Source: Artocarpus heterophyllus (Eukaryota > Streptophyta > Magnoliopsida > Rosales > Moraceae). Taken from it: a stretch of 64,000 nt of DNA. Where the stretch lies: positions 25,169,899-25,233,898 of the forward strand of contig CM046348.1 of the NCBI GenBank assembly GCA_025403435.1. Direction: 5' to 3'. The notes beneath the pieces are model-generated. The model was not told the DNA's origin, did no database searches, and saw only the letters and a program-made list of their open reading frames with translations. Positions 12,465 to 24,084 of the stretch are shown here, piece after piece. The translations under genes and the position numbers were made by a program. Position 1 is the first letter of the stretch; each line of letters begins with the position of its first letter.

Positions 12465-12870
12465 GCCCGAATGGAAGTTATTCGTCGACGGATCCTCAAA
12501 TATGAGCGAGTCGGGCACCGGTCTTATCCTCACTAGTCTAGATGGCTACAAGGCAAGCTATGCACTCTGCTTCAATTTTATGGCCTCCAAGAAAGAGGCC
12601 AAATAGTAAGCCTTGACAGCCAGGCTTAGAATCATGTGAGACCTTAGGGTGGATTCCATCTGCATCCATAGTGATTAAATGCTCTTTGTCTAGAAGGTGA
12701 TCAATGGATTTCAGGCTCGGAGTGAGTCCATGGCTGCATACTTGAGCAAAGTTAAAGCCCTGATTAGACAATTCAAGAGTTACTTTTTTGTTTAGATCCT
12801 AAGAGTAGAAAGCACTAAGGCTGATATGCTTGCTTGACTAGCCTTGAGCTTAAAAGACAATGACTTATTG
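12465..12870 (+). pseudogene. Second (archaeal-type) RNase H remnant of the Tat element
   Basis: The frame reads EWKLFVDGSSNMSESGTGLI at about 12470-12530, then ASKKEAK, ICIHSD and VESTKADMLA. These are the four blocks of the extra RNase H that Tat-lineage elements carry in addition to their normal one. Asp of VDGSS, Glu of KEAK and Asp of HSD are present. Stops follow KEAK (12606) and HSD (12676). Confidence 0.75.
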
Positions 12871-12959
12871 GTTCTAGTCAAGAGGTTGGCCGAGCTGAGC
12901 ATCAAGAAAAAAGTGGTGAATACAGCCAATGAGCAAACTAGAACTTAAATAGACTTAAT

Positions 12960-13218
12960 CATCTGATACTTGACCACAGCTAAGCTGCCCAACAATCGAG
13001 AGAAAGCCCGACGCGTTCGAAATAGCTTGGCTTGGTATTCGAGGATTGGAAAAAGGCTTTACAGACATGGCTACACTACAACCTATCAGAGATGTGTCGG
13101 ACCTCAAGAAGCTCGGTACCTCATGTACGAAATCTATAGTGGGCTATTTGACAATCGTACAAGGGGCACTCCCTATCTCATAAATGCCATCGTCAGGGCT
13201 ACTATTGGCCCACCATGG
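12960..13218 (+). pseudogene. Tat-type integrase, N-terminal half
   Basis: The zinc-binding N-terminal region is recognisable: LYRHGY, then MYEIYSGLFDNR in place of the usual H..H-G. It runs into the phrase YYWPTM at about 13200-13218. There the nested copia begins, and the same sentence continues after it at 34877 (M-DPNFKEYTRKCLKCQQ). Confidence 0.8.
13214..13218. repeat. Target-site duplication of the nested copia, left copy
   Basis: CATGG directly before the LTR start at 13219. The right copy is CATGG at 34877-34881. Confidence 0.9.
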
Positions 13219-15242
13219 TGTTGGAAAAATAGTATGTAGCAGAATTTTAAAAATTTTTATATCAGAGTATTTTCTAAAACACAATTATGACATGCTATAT
13301 GGATAAATTAATCAGATCTTGCTAACCTTGTATACGCTGAAAAGCTTCCTCAATCAGTGAAGAGATGTAACGTTCCATAAGGGCCTCAACCAACTGGTCT
13401 TCTTTGCTATTCTCCATCCATGACAGGAGTGAGCGTGGGCTCACACATATAGCTCTTCCACTAGGTGACTCTCCTTCTAACAAGGAGAGAAAAACCCAAA
13501 GCTATAATTCGTGATTTGTGAATGATAGCCTTCTGGGGAGTTTCAGAGTCTTGCTGATAGAGTCTCACTCTAGATTTCTCAACTGATCTGAATAATAAAG
13601 AGACTCCCCTTTATATAGAGGTTGGGCCTAGGAGTCAGTCCTTATCAGATAAGGCCTCAAAAATTTGAATCAGAATCAAACTAAGATCATCATCTAATAA
13701 AATCTACGTCAAAACGCATGATCTTTTTTTCACTTGGTCGGCAGGCTGAACAGGCAGATCGGCCTACCGAACCTTTTTAATCGACAGACCGATTTTAAAG
13801 ATCGGCTAGCCAAACCTCCGATAAAACATCCTACGAATCTTTATTTTCCACTCGAGATTCTTGGGATAGGGCCTTAGTTTTAATTCAAATAACCCAATAC
13901 AGAAGTTATCTGATTAAAATAGTCATATCTAGAAAATCTTTAAGAAAATAAATATTCATAATAATTCAACAAGTTTATCTTGAATTAATTCAAAATTAAT
14001 CTAACTGATAATCAAACATGAATTATCTAATCTCGATAATTTAACAAGTTTATCTTAAATTAATTTTATCACAAAATTAATTAAACCGATAAACAAACAT
14101 GAATTATTTAATCTTTTTGAATTTTATCTAATGTGATAAATCTGACATAAGTCACAAATTGTTAAAAAAGTACACCATATATTTATAGGATTTTTGTGAG
14201 CTAGCAAAGGGGACCAAATGGACTTATATAGTTCAAGCTCTCGATAATTATGAAACCTAATATCCCAGATATACATTTTATAATTATCAACTCCAACGCT
14301 ACTCAACTAAAAGCATGGAGCTGCACTCTCAAACTATATAGAATTACAAAGCTCGTATAGTTAAGTTTTCATAACATATAATATTGTATCGTATCCCTAT
14401 AGGACTACATAATCGACTTAAGGACAAGTTATGTCTTACCTTCCTGATTATTTATATCTTACGTTCCATTATCTTACCATTGGAAAACTTACCATCCAAA
14501 GATAGTATACAATTCGGTTACACCTATGTATCTAAATGGTTGAGCACTACAGTTTTTCAATTACAGGATAACGCATATAAAAGGATATCACTACTCCTAA
14601 AGAGGAACTATGGATTCCATATCTATGAATAACAGGTCTACATTATCATGAGTCATGCCTCCAACGTACTGGCATGTGTACCACAATTAAAATATGGATG
14701 TCACCCTTTGGTACATCAAAAGACAAGAGTCTAGACAACGGGCCCATTAGCCATCTTAGGATTAAGATAAAATACAAATGATTGTCTAAAGTGAATCGAT
14801 TTGCCGAGACAAAATTATTAATCTGAATCAATTCACTTTATGTCCCGACCTAACACATCGTCACCTATGACAATGCGTCAATGTTTCTATTCATGGAGTC
14901 CATCGTTGATGGACAAGGCAGACCATCTCCCAATAGGGATGTAGATAACATAACAAAATTTGCATGAATAAATCGCCCAACTTTATTCCCTCTATTGCGG
15001 ATCTTATTATTTAAATTGTCACCTTAAGAATCGTGTCTTCCGCATAATCTATCCATCATATGCCTAATTCTAAAAGGTTTAGACCGACAGTCTCAGACTT
15101 TTGTTTGCTTAACATACATTCAATGAATATGAACATAAAGAGGACAATATTTAGTATATAAATAATAAATAAATTCTTTATTGATAAAAATGTCTCCAAA
15201 AACATATTACATTTTTACTCCTTAGGGCATACATGTCTAACA
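13219..15242 (-). repeat. 3' LTR of the nested copia
   Basis: On the minus strand it starts TGTTAGACATGTATGCCC (from 15242) and ends ...TTTTTCCAACA (13219). It is the same LTR as 32864-34876, 57864-59890 and the fragments at 4553, 6981, 7760 and 39732. A Lys/purine-type tract AAGTAAGAGAT precedes it as the plus-strand primer. Confidence 0.95.
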
Positions 15243-15635
15243 ATCTCTTACTTTCACTAAGTAAGTAAATATGACAAATTTCACATCCCATAGCTTTTAC
15301 ATGCTTCTCGAAGACTCTCCCAGTAAGTATCTTGGTGAATGGATCAACTAAATTATCCTCTGACGTGATTTTGCACACTGTGACATGCCCGCCCTCGACG
15401 AAGTCCCTTATCAAATTATACTTCCAATCAATATGTTTACTCTTCTTGTGAAATCTTGGTTCCTTAGCATTAGTTACCGCCACACTGTTATCACAGTAAA
15501 GCGATACCGCCTTATCCATACCAGGAACTACCTCAAGATTCCTAAGGAACTTGTAGAGCCATATTGCTTCTTTTAAAGCATCACTAGCTTCCACATACAA
15601 GGCTTCCATCGTTGAATCTGAAGTACAATCTTACT
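15178..15635 (-). pseudogene. Copia RNase H, C-terminal part
   Basis: The 143-codon reading 15609-15178 contains EASDALKEAIWLYKFL, VSLYCDNSVAV and KSKHIDWKYNLIRDFVEGGH, the conserved end of copia RNase H with the Asp of YCDN. It runs into the LTR at 15242, so its last ~20 codons are LTR-encoded. A stop upstream near 15632 separates it from the rest of the polyprotein. Confidence 0.85.
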
Positions 15636-16796
15636 TCACACTTCTCCAACTAATGGCATCGCCGTCCGGAGTAAACATAAAACCCAAAGTTGATCTCCTA
15701 GAATCCAGACAGGATTGAAAATCCAAATCAATATATCCTAGAGGAGTTAAGTCCTCACCCGAATATACAAGCATATACCCTCGAGTCCTTCTTAGATACT
15801 TGAAAATGGGCTTGACTTCAACCCAATGGTTTGATCCTAGATCCGCCTGAAATCGACTTACAATCCCAACCGCATAACAAATATTCGATCATGTGCAAAG
15901 CATGGCACACATGAGACTACCCACTACCGAAGCATAAGGCACCTTCTTCATGTATTCTCTTTCTTCCTCAGACTTTGGAGAGTCTTTCTTAGAAAGAGTA
16001 ATTCCAGAACTAGATGGTTGCCCACCTTTCTTGGAATCTTGCATTGCAAATCTCTTGAGAATTTTATCTATGTAGCTGACTTGTGACAGAGCTATCATTT
16101 TGTCCTTCCTATCCCGAAAGATCTAGATATCGAGAATAAAATTAGCCTCACCCAAGTCATTCATGTCAAACTGCTTGGTCAACCATAATTTAACCAATGA
16201 CAATGCCCCAATGTCATTGTCAATTAGTAGAATGTCATCTATATAGAGTAGTAAAAAAACCACCTTCCCATCCTTAATGTGTTTATACACACATGGTTCA
16301 TCCACATTTTGTGAGAACCCATAAGTCTTGATCACTTGATCAAATCTTATGTTCCAATAGCGGGAAGCTTGCTTAAGTCTATAAATTGACTTTAGCAGCT
16401 TACAAACCTTACCATCTTGACCTTTAGCTTGAACCCGTCTGGTTGTTTCATATAAATGGACTCATCAAGATAGCCATTTAGAAAAGCTATCTTGACATCT
16501 ATCTGTAAAATCTCGCAGTCGAGAGTGACAGCTATGAACAAGAGAATCTAGATGGACTTAAGCATGGCTATAGGCAAAAACGTTTCCTCGTGATCGATTC
16601 CTTCCTTTTGTGTGTAACCCTTAACTACCAGTCTAGCCTTAAAGGTTTTGACTTTTCCATCCATTCCTCTTTTCCTCTTATAGATCCACTTACACCCTAT
16701 GGGTTTTACCCTTTTAGGAAGATCCCTAAGCTCCCAGACCTTATTAGTCTCCATAGACTTCATCTCTGTGTTCATAGCCTCTGTCTAGAGTTTTGA
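15636..16796 (-). pseudogene. Copia reverse transcriptase remnant
   Basis: The readings 16775-16548, 16335-16123 and 16098-15889 give [56 protein letters not shown] and LSQVSYIDKILKRFAMQD. The catalytic motif is YIDD in place of YVDD, a change that can be tolerated. Stops at about 16545, 16122 and others break the frame. Confidence 0.85.
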
Positions 16797-17175
16797 ATCA
16801 ACATCCTCCATAGCCTCTGTGTAAGTATAAGGATCCCTGTCATGTTCTTCTAGTTCAGTCAAAAAGGCCTCACCATTGAACATATACCTCTCGGGTTGAT
16901 GATTAATCCTCCCACTATGCCTAAGCCCCTTAGGTTGTTGTTCAGGTTCGTTTGGTTTTTCTACACTGATAGGAATGGTTTCATTTGAAACCCCTAAAGT
17001 GATTGTATCACTCCTCAACTCCTCAAGCATCACTTTGCTTTGAGGCTTAAAATTGTCCATGTAACTCTCCTTAAGGAAAGTTGCATTAGTTGAAACCACA
17101 ACTTTTTTCCCCTTTGGGTTATAAAAATAACCCCTTAGTCCCTTTTGGATATCCTACAAATATGTAAACTTTTGA
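16785..17175 (-). pseudogene. Copia integrase C-terminus and linker, 3' side of the nested insertion
   Basis: The reading 17099-16785 follows the phrase FVGYPKGTKGYFYNPK (about 17165-17105) and gives VVSTNATFLKESYMDNFKP and LRHSGRINHQPERYMF, the usual integrase-to-RT linker of this family. The left end of the Athila-like element cuts it at 17176-17180. The missing half lies at 29135-30034. Confidence 0.85.
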
Positions 17176-17180
17176 ATGTG
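17176..17180. repeat. Target-site duplication of the Athila-like element, left copy
   Basis: ATGTG directly before TGATGAGACT at 17181. The right copy is ATGTG at 29130-29134. Joining the two flanks restores the copia integrase sentence seen intact at about 2640-2700. Confidence 0.92.
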
Positions 17181-19310
17181 TGATGAGACTATAAAAGTGT
17201 ACATTTTCTAAGGCTTAAATCATTTATTTACGCTTTTATTTCTCATTAAATCCTCTAATTAATAGCATTTTGTGTTAATAAGTATTTTTGTGTCTTGGTG
17301 TGAAAATATGTTTAAAAATACATTTTTAGCGTGTTTTTATGTTTAATAATATTTTAAGTAATTTTTAGAATCATTTTGGTGTGTTAATAAGTGTCTAGTC
17401 TGTAAATAGTCAAAACCGTAAAAGTAATGCAGTTATTTTATTTTGAGTTTTAGTGTGTTTGATAGTGTGTTTTAAGTTTATAAATATATCTTATTATATT
17501 TTTAGTAATTTTTAAAAATATTTCTAAGTCATAGAAATTATATCTGTGCTAAACCGCAAGAAGCTGGAAATTTTAGGAGTTTTTATTTCATTTTGTGTGT
17601 TTTAATGTAAAATAAATATTTTTAATAAATATTATGTTTGTAAAATAATTAATATTAGTGGGATTGTGATTTTAGATTTGAAATCTGGAAGAAAAACGGA
17701 GCAAAACGACAGCAACATGGATAAAATCGGACATCAAATGCATCAAAAAGATAAAGAAAATTTGAATTTAAATTAAATGAGACACATGGCATAACAAGGA
17801 CCGTCGGATTCACTGTCGAATTCATCTCAGCCATCCGAGGAAGAGACGCGTGTCAACGCGTCATTCGGTGCGTCAACAGAATCTCACAGTGTGGTCCACG
17901 TGTCGAGATATGATTGGCGCGTGCATCACACGCGCCGACAAAGCTGCAGCATGTCTCAGAGGGTGCAGCAGGCGTGTCCGATCGTGTGCGGTCGTGTCCA
18001 CGTGCATCCGTTCTTTGAACCGTCAGATCTGAATACTTTGACTCATCCATCGGCCTTAAATCTTGGTCCCACCTAGGCCCATCTTGCCCACATCTGACAG
18101 CCATTGGATCTTATTTTAAACGGTTCTGATCGTGCCTATTCCGTGCTGGTCTGGTCTGCATCACACTGGATTACAAACTCAAATTCGCATTCTCACCAAC
18201 ACAAATCAGCATGAGAAAAGAAGAAAATAATTCAAATCGATCAACTTTCAACAGGAAAAAGCATTAATTATCAATGGACGTTAGTAAATCCAATTCCCTA
18301 TAAATACCGAGGCATTTACCTCAGTTGAAAAGCCCCTCTTACAGCATGAGAATGCTGTTGTAATAATTATAGTCTAGTTTTTATTTTAGTTTTTAGTCTA
18401 GTTTTTTGTAAAATATTTTTTAGTTTATGTTGTAAAAATTATGCTCAATAATATCAGTAGTACTTTATTAATTATGTCTTTCTAAATTTCTTTTTAGCTG
18501 AGGGGAGAGGGGAAATTCTGGCAAAATTATCTTAAACATTTTTGGTTTTTCTTAGTTTTCTAAGTTGTTGTAATGCCAAAATATTCTCTGAGAAAACCTA
18601 GAATTTCAATATTTTCTTAGCTAGAACTCTGCCAAAATTACGGTTCTGATTTATCGACGACATAGACTGGCACGGATAATGCTTGAGAGGACCTTGATTA
18701 CTCGTAGACAGAGAATGGCTCGGTAAATGCTTAACTTACTATCTTGGTTGTTATTTTAGTTAAGTTATGTTGAAATGCTGCTTATTTATTAAGTTATGTT
18801 TTTGCTACATTATAGACATTGAATGACATAGTAAATGCTTGGTAAATCTTGATTTATTGTCGACATAGGATGACATAATGTATACTTAAATCAACTAATA
18901 AATAAAAAGAGAAACTAAAATATATTGAAGATAATTGTCAGAATAAAACCTTTGAACCTCAATCCTATTATTATTATTATTTTACTTCTTTAAATTGTCG
19001 TTATTATTGTTGTTATTCTGCTTAAGTTACTATTTGCATGTCTTGTTATTAAAGTTCCAAATTATCAAAATTTAAAGATGAAAAATGTTGTAAAAAAAAT
19101 GTGTAAATATTGTAAATACATTCTGAAAATAATAAATATTAATCCTTAAATTTTTCAGCTTAAATAAAAAGAAAAAGTTAATATAATACATGTACTGGAA
19201 CTGAATAAATCCTTCCCTATGGGTTCGACCTCGGATTCACCGAGAAAATATTACTTGAGACAACCTTATACTTGAAGTTAGTTTAAAATGCGTAAATAGA
19301 CGCGAGACCA
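17181..19310 (+). repeat. 5' LTR of the Athila-like element
   Basis: It is near-identical to 26997-29129. Short open readings on both strands at 17850-18104 recur at the same place in the other LTR (27668-27922) and look like chance frames in a GC-richer patch. The promoter TATA is at 18298. A stretch with TTTTAGCTGAGGGGAGAGGGG follows at about 18494. Confidence 0.95.
18298..18306 (+). promoter_or_regulatory. TATA box of the 5' LTR
   Basis: CTATAAATA in the phrase CCCTATAAATACCGAGG, the only strong TATA in the middle of the LTR. The matching copy in the 3' LTR is at 28116-28124. Transcription would start about 30 bases on, near 18330. Confidence 0.6.
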
Positions 19311-19316
19311 AGTTTT

Positions 19317-19334
19317 TGGCGCCGTTACCGGGGA
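19317..19334 (+). other. Primer-binding site (tRNA-Asp type)
   Basis: TGGCGCCGTTACCGGGGA begins six bases after the LTR end. It differs by one base (A for G) from the form usual in Athila and related plant gypsy elements. Confidence 0.8.
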
Positions 19335-20006
19335 AGTTATTGTTTTTAGTGCAGTATAATATTGTGTAATATATTTTCTCTTTCTTTTTATTTTTCTTTT
19401 ATATATTACTAACTTTTCTTTTCTTTTGTTTTATTTCTTTTCTTTGGTTAATATCTTTTGTTTTGTAGGTATTTAGTACTGTTCACGTAGAAATCTGCAT
19501 GCATTTTTTGTAAGTTACTACTTAAAGTAGTTACTATTCATGTCACTATTTTAATATTCAAAAAAAATTAAAAAAATAAAAAAAAAAACAAAAATAAAAA
19601 AAATAAAAAAAATTTCTCTCATTTCTTCTGTAAAATATTTATTTTGCTAGTTTTAGGTTTTTGCCTTAGAAATAAAACTTCATAAAATTTTAGATTAGGT
19701 TTTCCATAATACTTAATAAACAAATTGTGTTTTTGTGAAAAGTATTTTTTGAGAAAGTTTTGTTTGGGGACTGGTACTGGTTCGGAATTCTTTCCTATAA
19801 CCGGTTCACTTTTGGAGATTCTCCCAACACCAGTCATTCCTAAAACGTTATTCTGCCAAGGAAATTAGTTCTTAAGGAGCCTTAGCACCACCAATCTTTC
19901 CTGGAAACATTCTTGAAAAATATAATTCACAACTTCACAAAATCAATAAGGCATATATTTTTCATTCACTACTCTACTCTCCCTAAGTGGAGAAAAGCTT
20001 AGTATT

Positions 20007-20018
20007 TGTCTATAAAAT
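20007..20018 (+). promoter_or_regulatory. TGTCTATAAAAT motif, copy 1 (before gag)
   Basis: The 12-base motif ends 120 bases before the likely gag ATG at 20139. The same 12 bases stand before the two cargo ORFs at 23169 and 24505. It has TATA-box form, but its role is not known. Confidence 0.45.
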
Positions 20019-20138
20019 TTTCTAAATATTTAAATAATTTATATGCCAGTTTGGTTTTGTGAGTCTAATAGTCGTAGGTTAGTTAGGAAAAGTTTAGAAC
20101 CACTTTTCATCTCTGTTGTGTCTTCAAATTCACCAAAA

Positions 20139-20819
20139 ATGGCTGATAATGAAAGTGTTCATAATGAAAATATTGATAATCAACAAATCATCAATCCTGT
20201 TGTTCGCTCAATGAGAGATTATTTGCAACCACCCCATGAATCCACTCCATCATGTTTGGTTTTTCCTCTCAATGCTCATCACTTTAGGTTTAAACCTGAA
20301 ATGATCAACTTGCTTCCCAATTTTCATGGCTTAGAATCTGAAAATCCATGTCTGCACCTTAGAGAGTTTGAAGATGTTTGTGCTACCTTCACTGACCAAG
20401 AAGTTTCAAATGAAATTGTTAAGCTTAAGCATTTCCCTTTTTCTTTAAAAGACAAAGCTAAAACTTGGCTTACTTCTTTAAAACCTAGGTCAATAGGTAC
20501 ATGGCAAGAAATACAAACTGAGTTTCTGAAAAAATTATTTCCAACACATAAGACCAATGCTTTGAAAAAACAAATTCAAAATTTTTCCCAAAATGCAAAA
20601 GAAGTTTATTTCCAAAGCTGGGAATGATTTAAAGATTTGTTGAATTCTTGCCCACATCATGGTTTTGAAAAATGGCGTTACATTAGTTTTTTTTATGAAG
20701 TCTTAACTCCTGAAACCCGTCAATTTGTTGAAACAATGTGTAATGGAGAATTCCTTGATAAAGAAGCTGATGAAGCGTTAGATTTTCTTGATAATTTGGC
20801 TGATAACTCTCAATACTAG
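20139..20819 (+). pseudogene. Gag of the Athila-like element
   Basis: The likely start is the ATG at 20139 (context AAAAATGG, reading MADNESVHNEN). An earlier in-frame ATG at 20043 is possible. The gag core reads FRFKPEMINLLPNFHGLES, HLREFEDVCATF, LKHFPFSLKDKAKTWL and FPTHKTNALKKQI. An in-frame TGA at 20625-20627 splits SWE and FKDLLNSCPHHGF; relatives usually have Arg here, so CGA to TGA is the likely change. A TAG at 20817-20819 follows NSQY, where a Trp would be expected. Both changes are C-to-T or G-to-A, as in methylated DNA decay. The protein would coat element RNA in virus-like particles. Confidence 0.88.
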
Positions 20820-21873
20820 CAACATAGTAATTCTGAAGGCTCAATTAGATCTAATCTTGCTAATGCTCAAAGAGGTGTCCATCAACTTAGTCAAGAAAAT
20901 GATCAAGTGTTAGAATTGCATGTTTGACTAAAAAGATTGAAGCCATGGAACAAAGGAATGTCCAAGAACCCAAAATTGAAATTTTGTGTAGTGTTTGCCA
21001 AACTCTAGGACACTCAACTTATGAATGCCCAATTTTTAAGGAAGAGTCCCATGAACAGGTGAATTATACAAATTAATTGGACCCACCTAGAAAGCCATTT
21101 CCATCCCCACATTCTGACACATACAATTCACAATGAAAAAACCATCCCAATTTCAGTTGGAGAAATGATTAACCACAAAAACAATATCAACCACCACCAC
21201 CATTTCCACCACAAAACTCTCAAGGCCGTCCACCATTTCCATCAAATTCTCAAAATTTTCAAAGGCCTCCACAAAATTTTTCTAAAAATCTCCAATCTCG
21301 AGTCAAAACTCTTGAAGACACTTTGCAAACTTTCATTTAGGCTCAAAAATCATTCATTCAAAAACAGGAAGTTCATAACACTCGTACTTCTCAAGACATT
21401 CATGAAATTAAAGAATCCATTTCTAAACTCACTTTTCCCTTCGCATTCAAAAAAAAGGCAAATTTCCTGCTCAACCTGTACATTATCCATCTGCAAATGA
21501 AATTGCATCTTCTAGTTCACAGTCACAACAAGAAACTATTAATTTTGTCACAACTCTTCGAAGTGGAAAAACTGTTGATAAAACTAATCTTTTAAAAGAT
21601 CAGAAAGTTAATTCAACTTTGAAAAGTGGTGATAAAATTAATAGTGATGAGGAAAATTCTGAAAAAGAAAAGAGTGTTTCAAGAGAGAAATTTGTTCCAA
21701 AGATTCCATTTCCTCAAGCTTTGCTTTCAGAAGAGAAGTTTGACAAAAACGTTGAAATATTTAAACTGCTCAAATAAGTCAAAATTAACATTCCACTTTT
21801 AGATGCAATCAAACAAGTCTCATCTTATGCTAAATTTTTAAAAGATTGTTGTACAATTAAAAGAAAGCATAAT
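20820..21873 (+). pseudogene. Gag zinc knuckle and gag-protease linker, broken
   Basis: The knuckle at about 20988-21030 reads CSVCQTLGHSTYEC, a complete C-x2-C-x4-H-x4-C. The frame then breaks near 20925-20965 and again in a Pro/Gln-rich stretch at 21060-21480. From about 21540 a long frame resumes with VTTLRSGK and runs to the protease. It is interrupted by one TAA at 21775 between IFKLLK and VKINIPLLDAIKQV. Confidence 0.75.
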
Positions 21874-22632
21874 GTGACTAAAACTACATTTTTAGCTAAG
21901 AATGTTAGTTCCATCATTCAACATGATTCATCATTGAAATACAAAGATCCTGGCTGTCCCACAATTTCTTGCATCATCAGAAATACTCAAATTGAACATG
22001 CTTTGTTAGACCTTGGCGCTAGTGTTAACCTCTTACCCTATTCTGTTTATCAGCAATTAGGTCTAGGTGAACTAAAGCCAACTTCTGTGACACTTCAACT
22101 AGCTGATCGATCTGTAAAAATTCCAAGAGGTGTTGTTGAGGATGTGTTAGTCCAAATTGATAAATTTTACTACCTACTGGATTTTATTGTTTTGGATACA
22201 CAACCTGTCACAAATTCAAATGTTCAAATTCCTGTCATTTTAGGTCATCCATTTCTTACAACTTCTAATGCTTTGATTAATTGTAGAAATGGAATACTAA
22301 AATTGTCTTTTGGAAATATGACCTCAGAGTTCAACGTTTTTAACATGACACATTCAGCCTCTGGAAAATGTGAAGTGAACTTTATTGAGAGCAATGCTTC
22401 TGGAACGTTTATTGATCCTTTGGCTGATTTGGCTAATTCTTTTGATTCGAATGTTGCACCCAAAATTGATAACCATCCTATGAATGTTTTTGACCAATCT
22501 CTTGAAGCTAAAAATTTAAATTTTGAAACTGAATGTGAAAATGAAGTTTTTGGAGAAGAACCTGAGGATGAGGTGATGGGTGACACTATGGATGACCTCA
22601 TGTATGATCTCATGGATAAAGAAGAATTTTAG
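21874..22632 (+). CDS. Aspartic protease domain ORF of the Athila-like element
   Basis: This is 252 codons without a stop; the real protein would begin further upstream in the gag-pro polyprotein. The active site reads LLDLGASVNLLP (residues ~45-56). D-L-G-A-S is the form normal for Athila and Tat elements. VILGHPFLTTSNALINC (about residue 120) is the second conserved protease block. The C-terminus is acidic and Glu/Asp-rich and ends MDKEEF-stop. Autonomous relatives continue into RT here; this element does not. The role would be cleavage of gag in particles. Confidence 0.85.
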   Translation: MTKTTFLAKNVSSIIQHDSSLKYKDPGCPTISCIIRNTQIEHALLDLGASVNLLPYSVYQQLGLGELKPTSVTLQLADRSVKIPRGVVEDVLVQIDKFYYLLDFIVLDTQPVTNSNVQIPVILGHPFLTTSNALINCRNGILKLSFGNMTSEFNVFNMTHSASGKCEVNFIESNASGTFIDPLADLANSFDSNVAPKIDNHPMNVFDQSLEAKNLNFETECENEVFGEEPEDEVMGDTMDDLMYDLMDKEEF

Positions 22633-23168
22633 CAAAGATTCTTTGCAGCTGCTGGCAATTAACTTTTTGAGAGTGCTATCTTTTGGGAAGGTTTAGAGCA
22701 ACTCTTCCAACAGTCATCAACATTGATGATTCTGACTCCGAACCAGAAACTAAAATCATAGTTATAGATTAATGTTAGTATTGTGTTTATGTTTTTGTAT
22801 TTGTTTGTTGTATCTTTATTTTCTTTGTTTTTCCTAAAAATCAGAAAAATAATTTCAAAAATTCATTAAAATAGCAAAAATTATGGAGGTTATAATCAAC
22901 ACTATTAGTTTGTATTTTTGTATCAATGGCCTCTAGAAATGCATTTTAATGAAATAATTTTCAATGAATTTTTCTGAATTTTAGATCTTTGTAAAAAAAA
23001 TTTAAAAAATAAAAATTAAAAAAAATTGAAAAACTCAAAAAACACAAAAATATTTTCATTTCTGAGCAATCTGTTAGGTTACCTTTCTTTAGCCCATCTT
23101 AGTTTAGCCCATTATTCCTGCATGCGTCTGTACAGTCTTCCCCGTGTCTAAACAGAAATCCACCCCTT
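22633..23168. other. Non-coding stretch after protease, no RT or integrase
   Basis: AT-rich sequence with A-runs near 22990-23060 and no coding frame. A reverse transcriptase would be expected here in an autonomous relative. None of the RT, RNase H or integrase blocks is visible in any frame from here to 26996. Confidence 0.7.
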
Positions 23169-23180
23169 TGTCTATAAAAT
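23169..23180 (+). promoter_or_regulatory. TGTCTATAAAAT motif, copy 2 (before the small basic ORF)
   Basis: Identical to 20007-20018 and 24505-24516. It is followed by a long C/T-rich stretch (about 23210-23420) that looks like a plant 5' leader, then the ATG at 23443. Confidence 0.45.
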
Positions 23181-23442
23181 CTGTTACTATGCATCAAGCT
23201 CAAAAATCTGTGTTCTTTCCCTTTCTAAATTTCTTGTTCTCTCTCTTGAATTCTCTCTGTCTTCTCACTAAAATTCTGAGAAATTCTTCAAAAATCTTTC
23301 AAAGTTCTTCAATCTTTCAAACACTTTTTCTAAAAAATCTTCAATCTCCTTTTCTTCTGCTTCTGCAAAAATCTTCACAATTCTCTCTCAAACTCTCTCT
23401 TAAAGCTTTCAATTCACTCTCAAGAATGTCAATTCCTCAATC

Positions 23443-23985
23443 ATGGATCCAAAATATGAGCACTTAAAGAAATATTTCCCTTCACTTTCTCACAGAGAAA
23501 TTAGAAAGAAGTATAAAACTAGAGTCACTCGTCTTTGGGTACTTTCACGTTTTAAGCTTCCTACTGATATTAAGATGTACATAGAAGGTCTTGTTCGTTC
23601 AAGTGATGTAAATAATGTAGGTCTGCCTGGTATGGGTACAAGTCTATGTGCTAGAAAAAGAAGAGCTCGTCGTATAGAGTCAAAATGTCATAAATATTCT
23701 CGTTAAACTTGTTCTAAAAATTGTCCCTCACCTAGTTTCGTATCTAGAAATAGGGAAGATAAAATTTAGTTTTGTAAAAATGGTCTTAGGAATGAAAACT
23801 TAGAAGATCAACAAGTTTCTCTTGAGTCCTATCCAAGTGGATACTTCTGGGGGGCTATGAAACAACTCTTGCCTCAATTTCATGAAGAAAAAGAACGTCT
23901 TGGGAATCTGACGCTAAAAGACCCAACTGTTCAGTTTACGAGAATGTTAGATGCAAAACAGACTCAAGATCCTTCTACTTCATAA
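23443..23985 (+). pseudogene. Small basic ORF with carlavirus nucleic-acid-binding-protein-like motif, broken
   Basis: The frame from the ATG at 23443 runs 87 codons to a TAA at 23704. It then stays readable, with one more stop (TAG, about 23767), to a TAA at 23983, about 180 codons in all. An LPTDI...YI segment (residues ~46-54) precedes a basic run ARKRRARRI (~69-77). A Cys/His cluster with one apparent Cys-to-Tyr change comes next, and more Cys lie just past the first stop. This order of hydrophobic helix, basic run and Cys cluster resembles the small Cys-rich RNA-binding proteins of carlaviruses. The likeness is by eye only. The C-terminal third is acidic and unlike that family. Its role in the element, if any, is unknown. 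Confidence 0.5.
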
Positions 23986-24084
23986 CAAGGTCTGTAAGGT
24001 ATTTTTCTTTGTTTCTTTGTATGTTTGTCTAAAAAAAAAATTAAAAATTTATTCGAGGTATGATCGTGGTTTTAATGAAAAAAA

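Noticed and set aside
15385..15576. 63-codon plus-strand open reading
   Set aside because: It is a shadow of the minus-strand copia RNase H.
17850..18104. Overlapping open readings of 60-83 codons on both strands, repeated at 27668-27922
   Set aside because: They lie at the same place in both LTRs, in the only GC-rich patch, have no start context or motif, and differ between the copies without regard to codon position.
22245..22613. 122-codon minus-strand open reading under the protease
   Set aside because: It is a shadow of the protease ORF, which has clear motifs on the plus strand.
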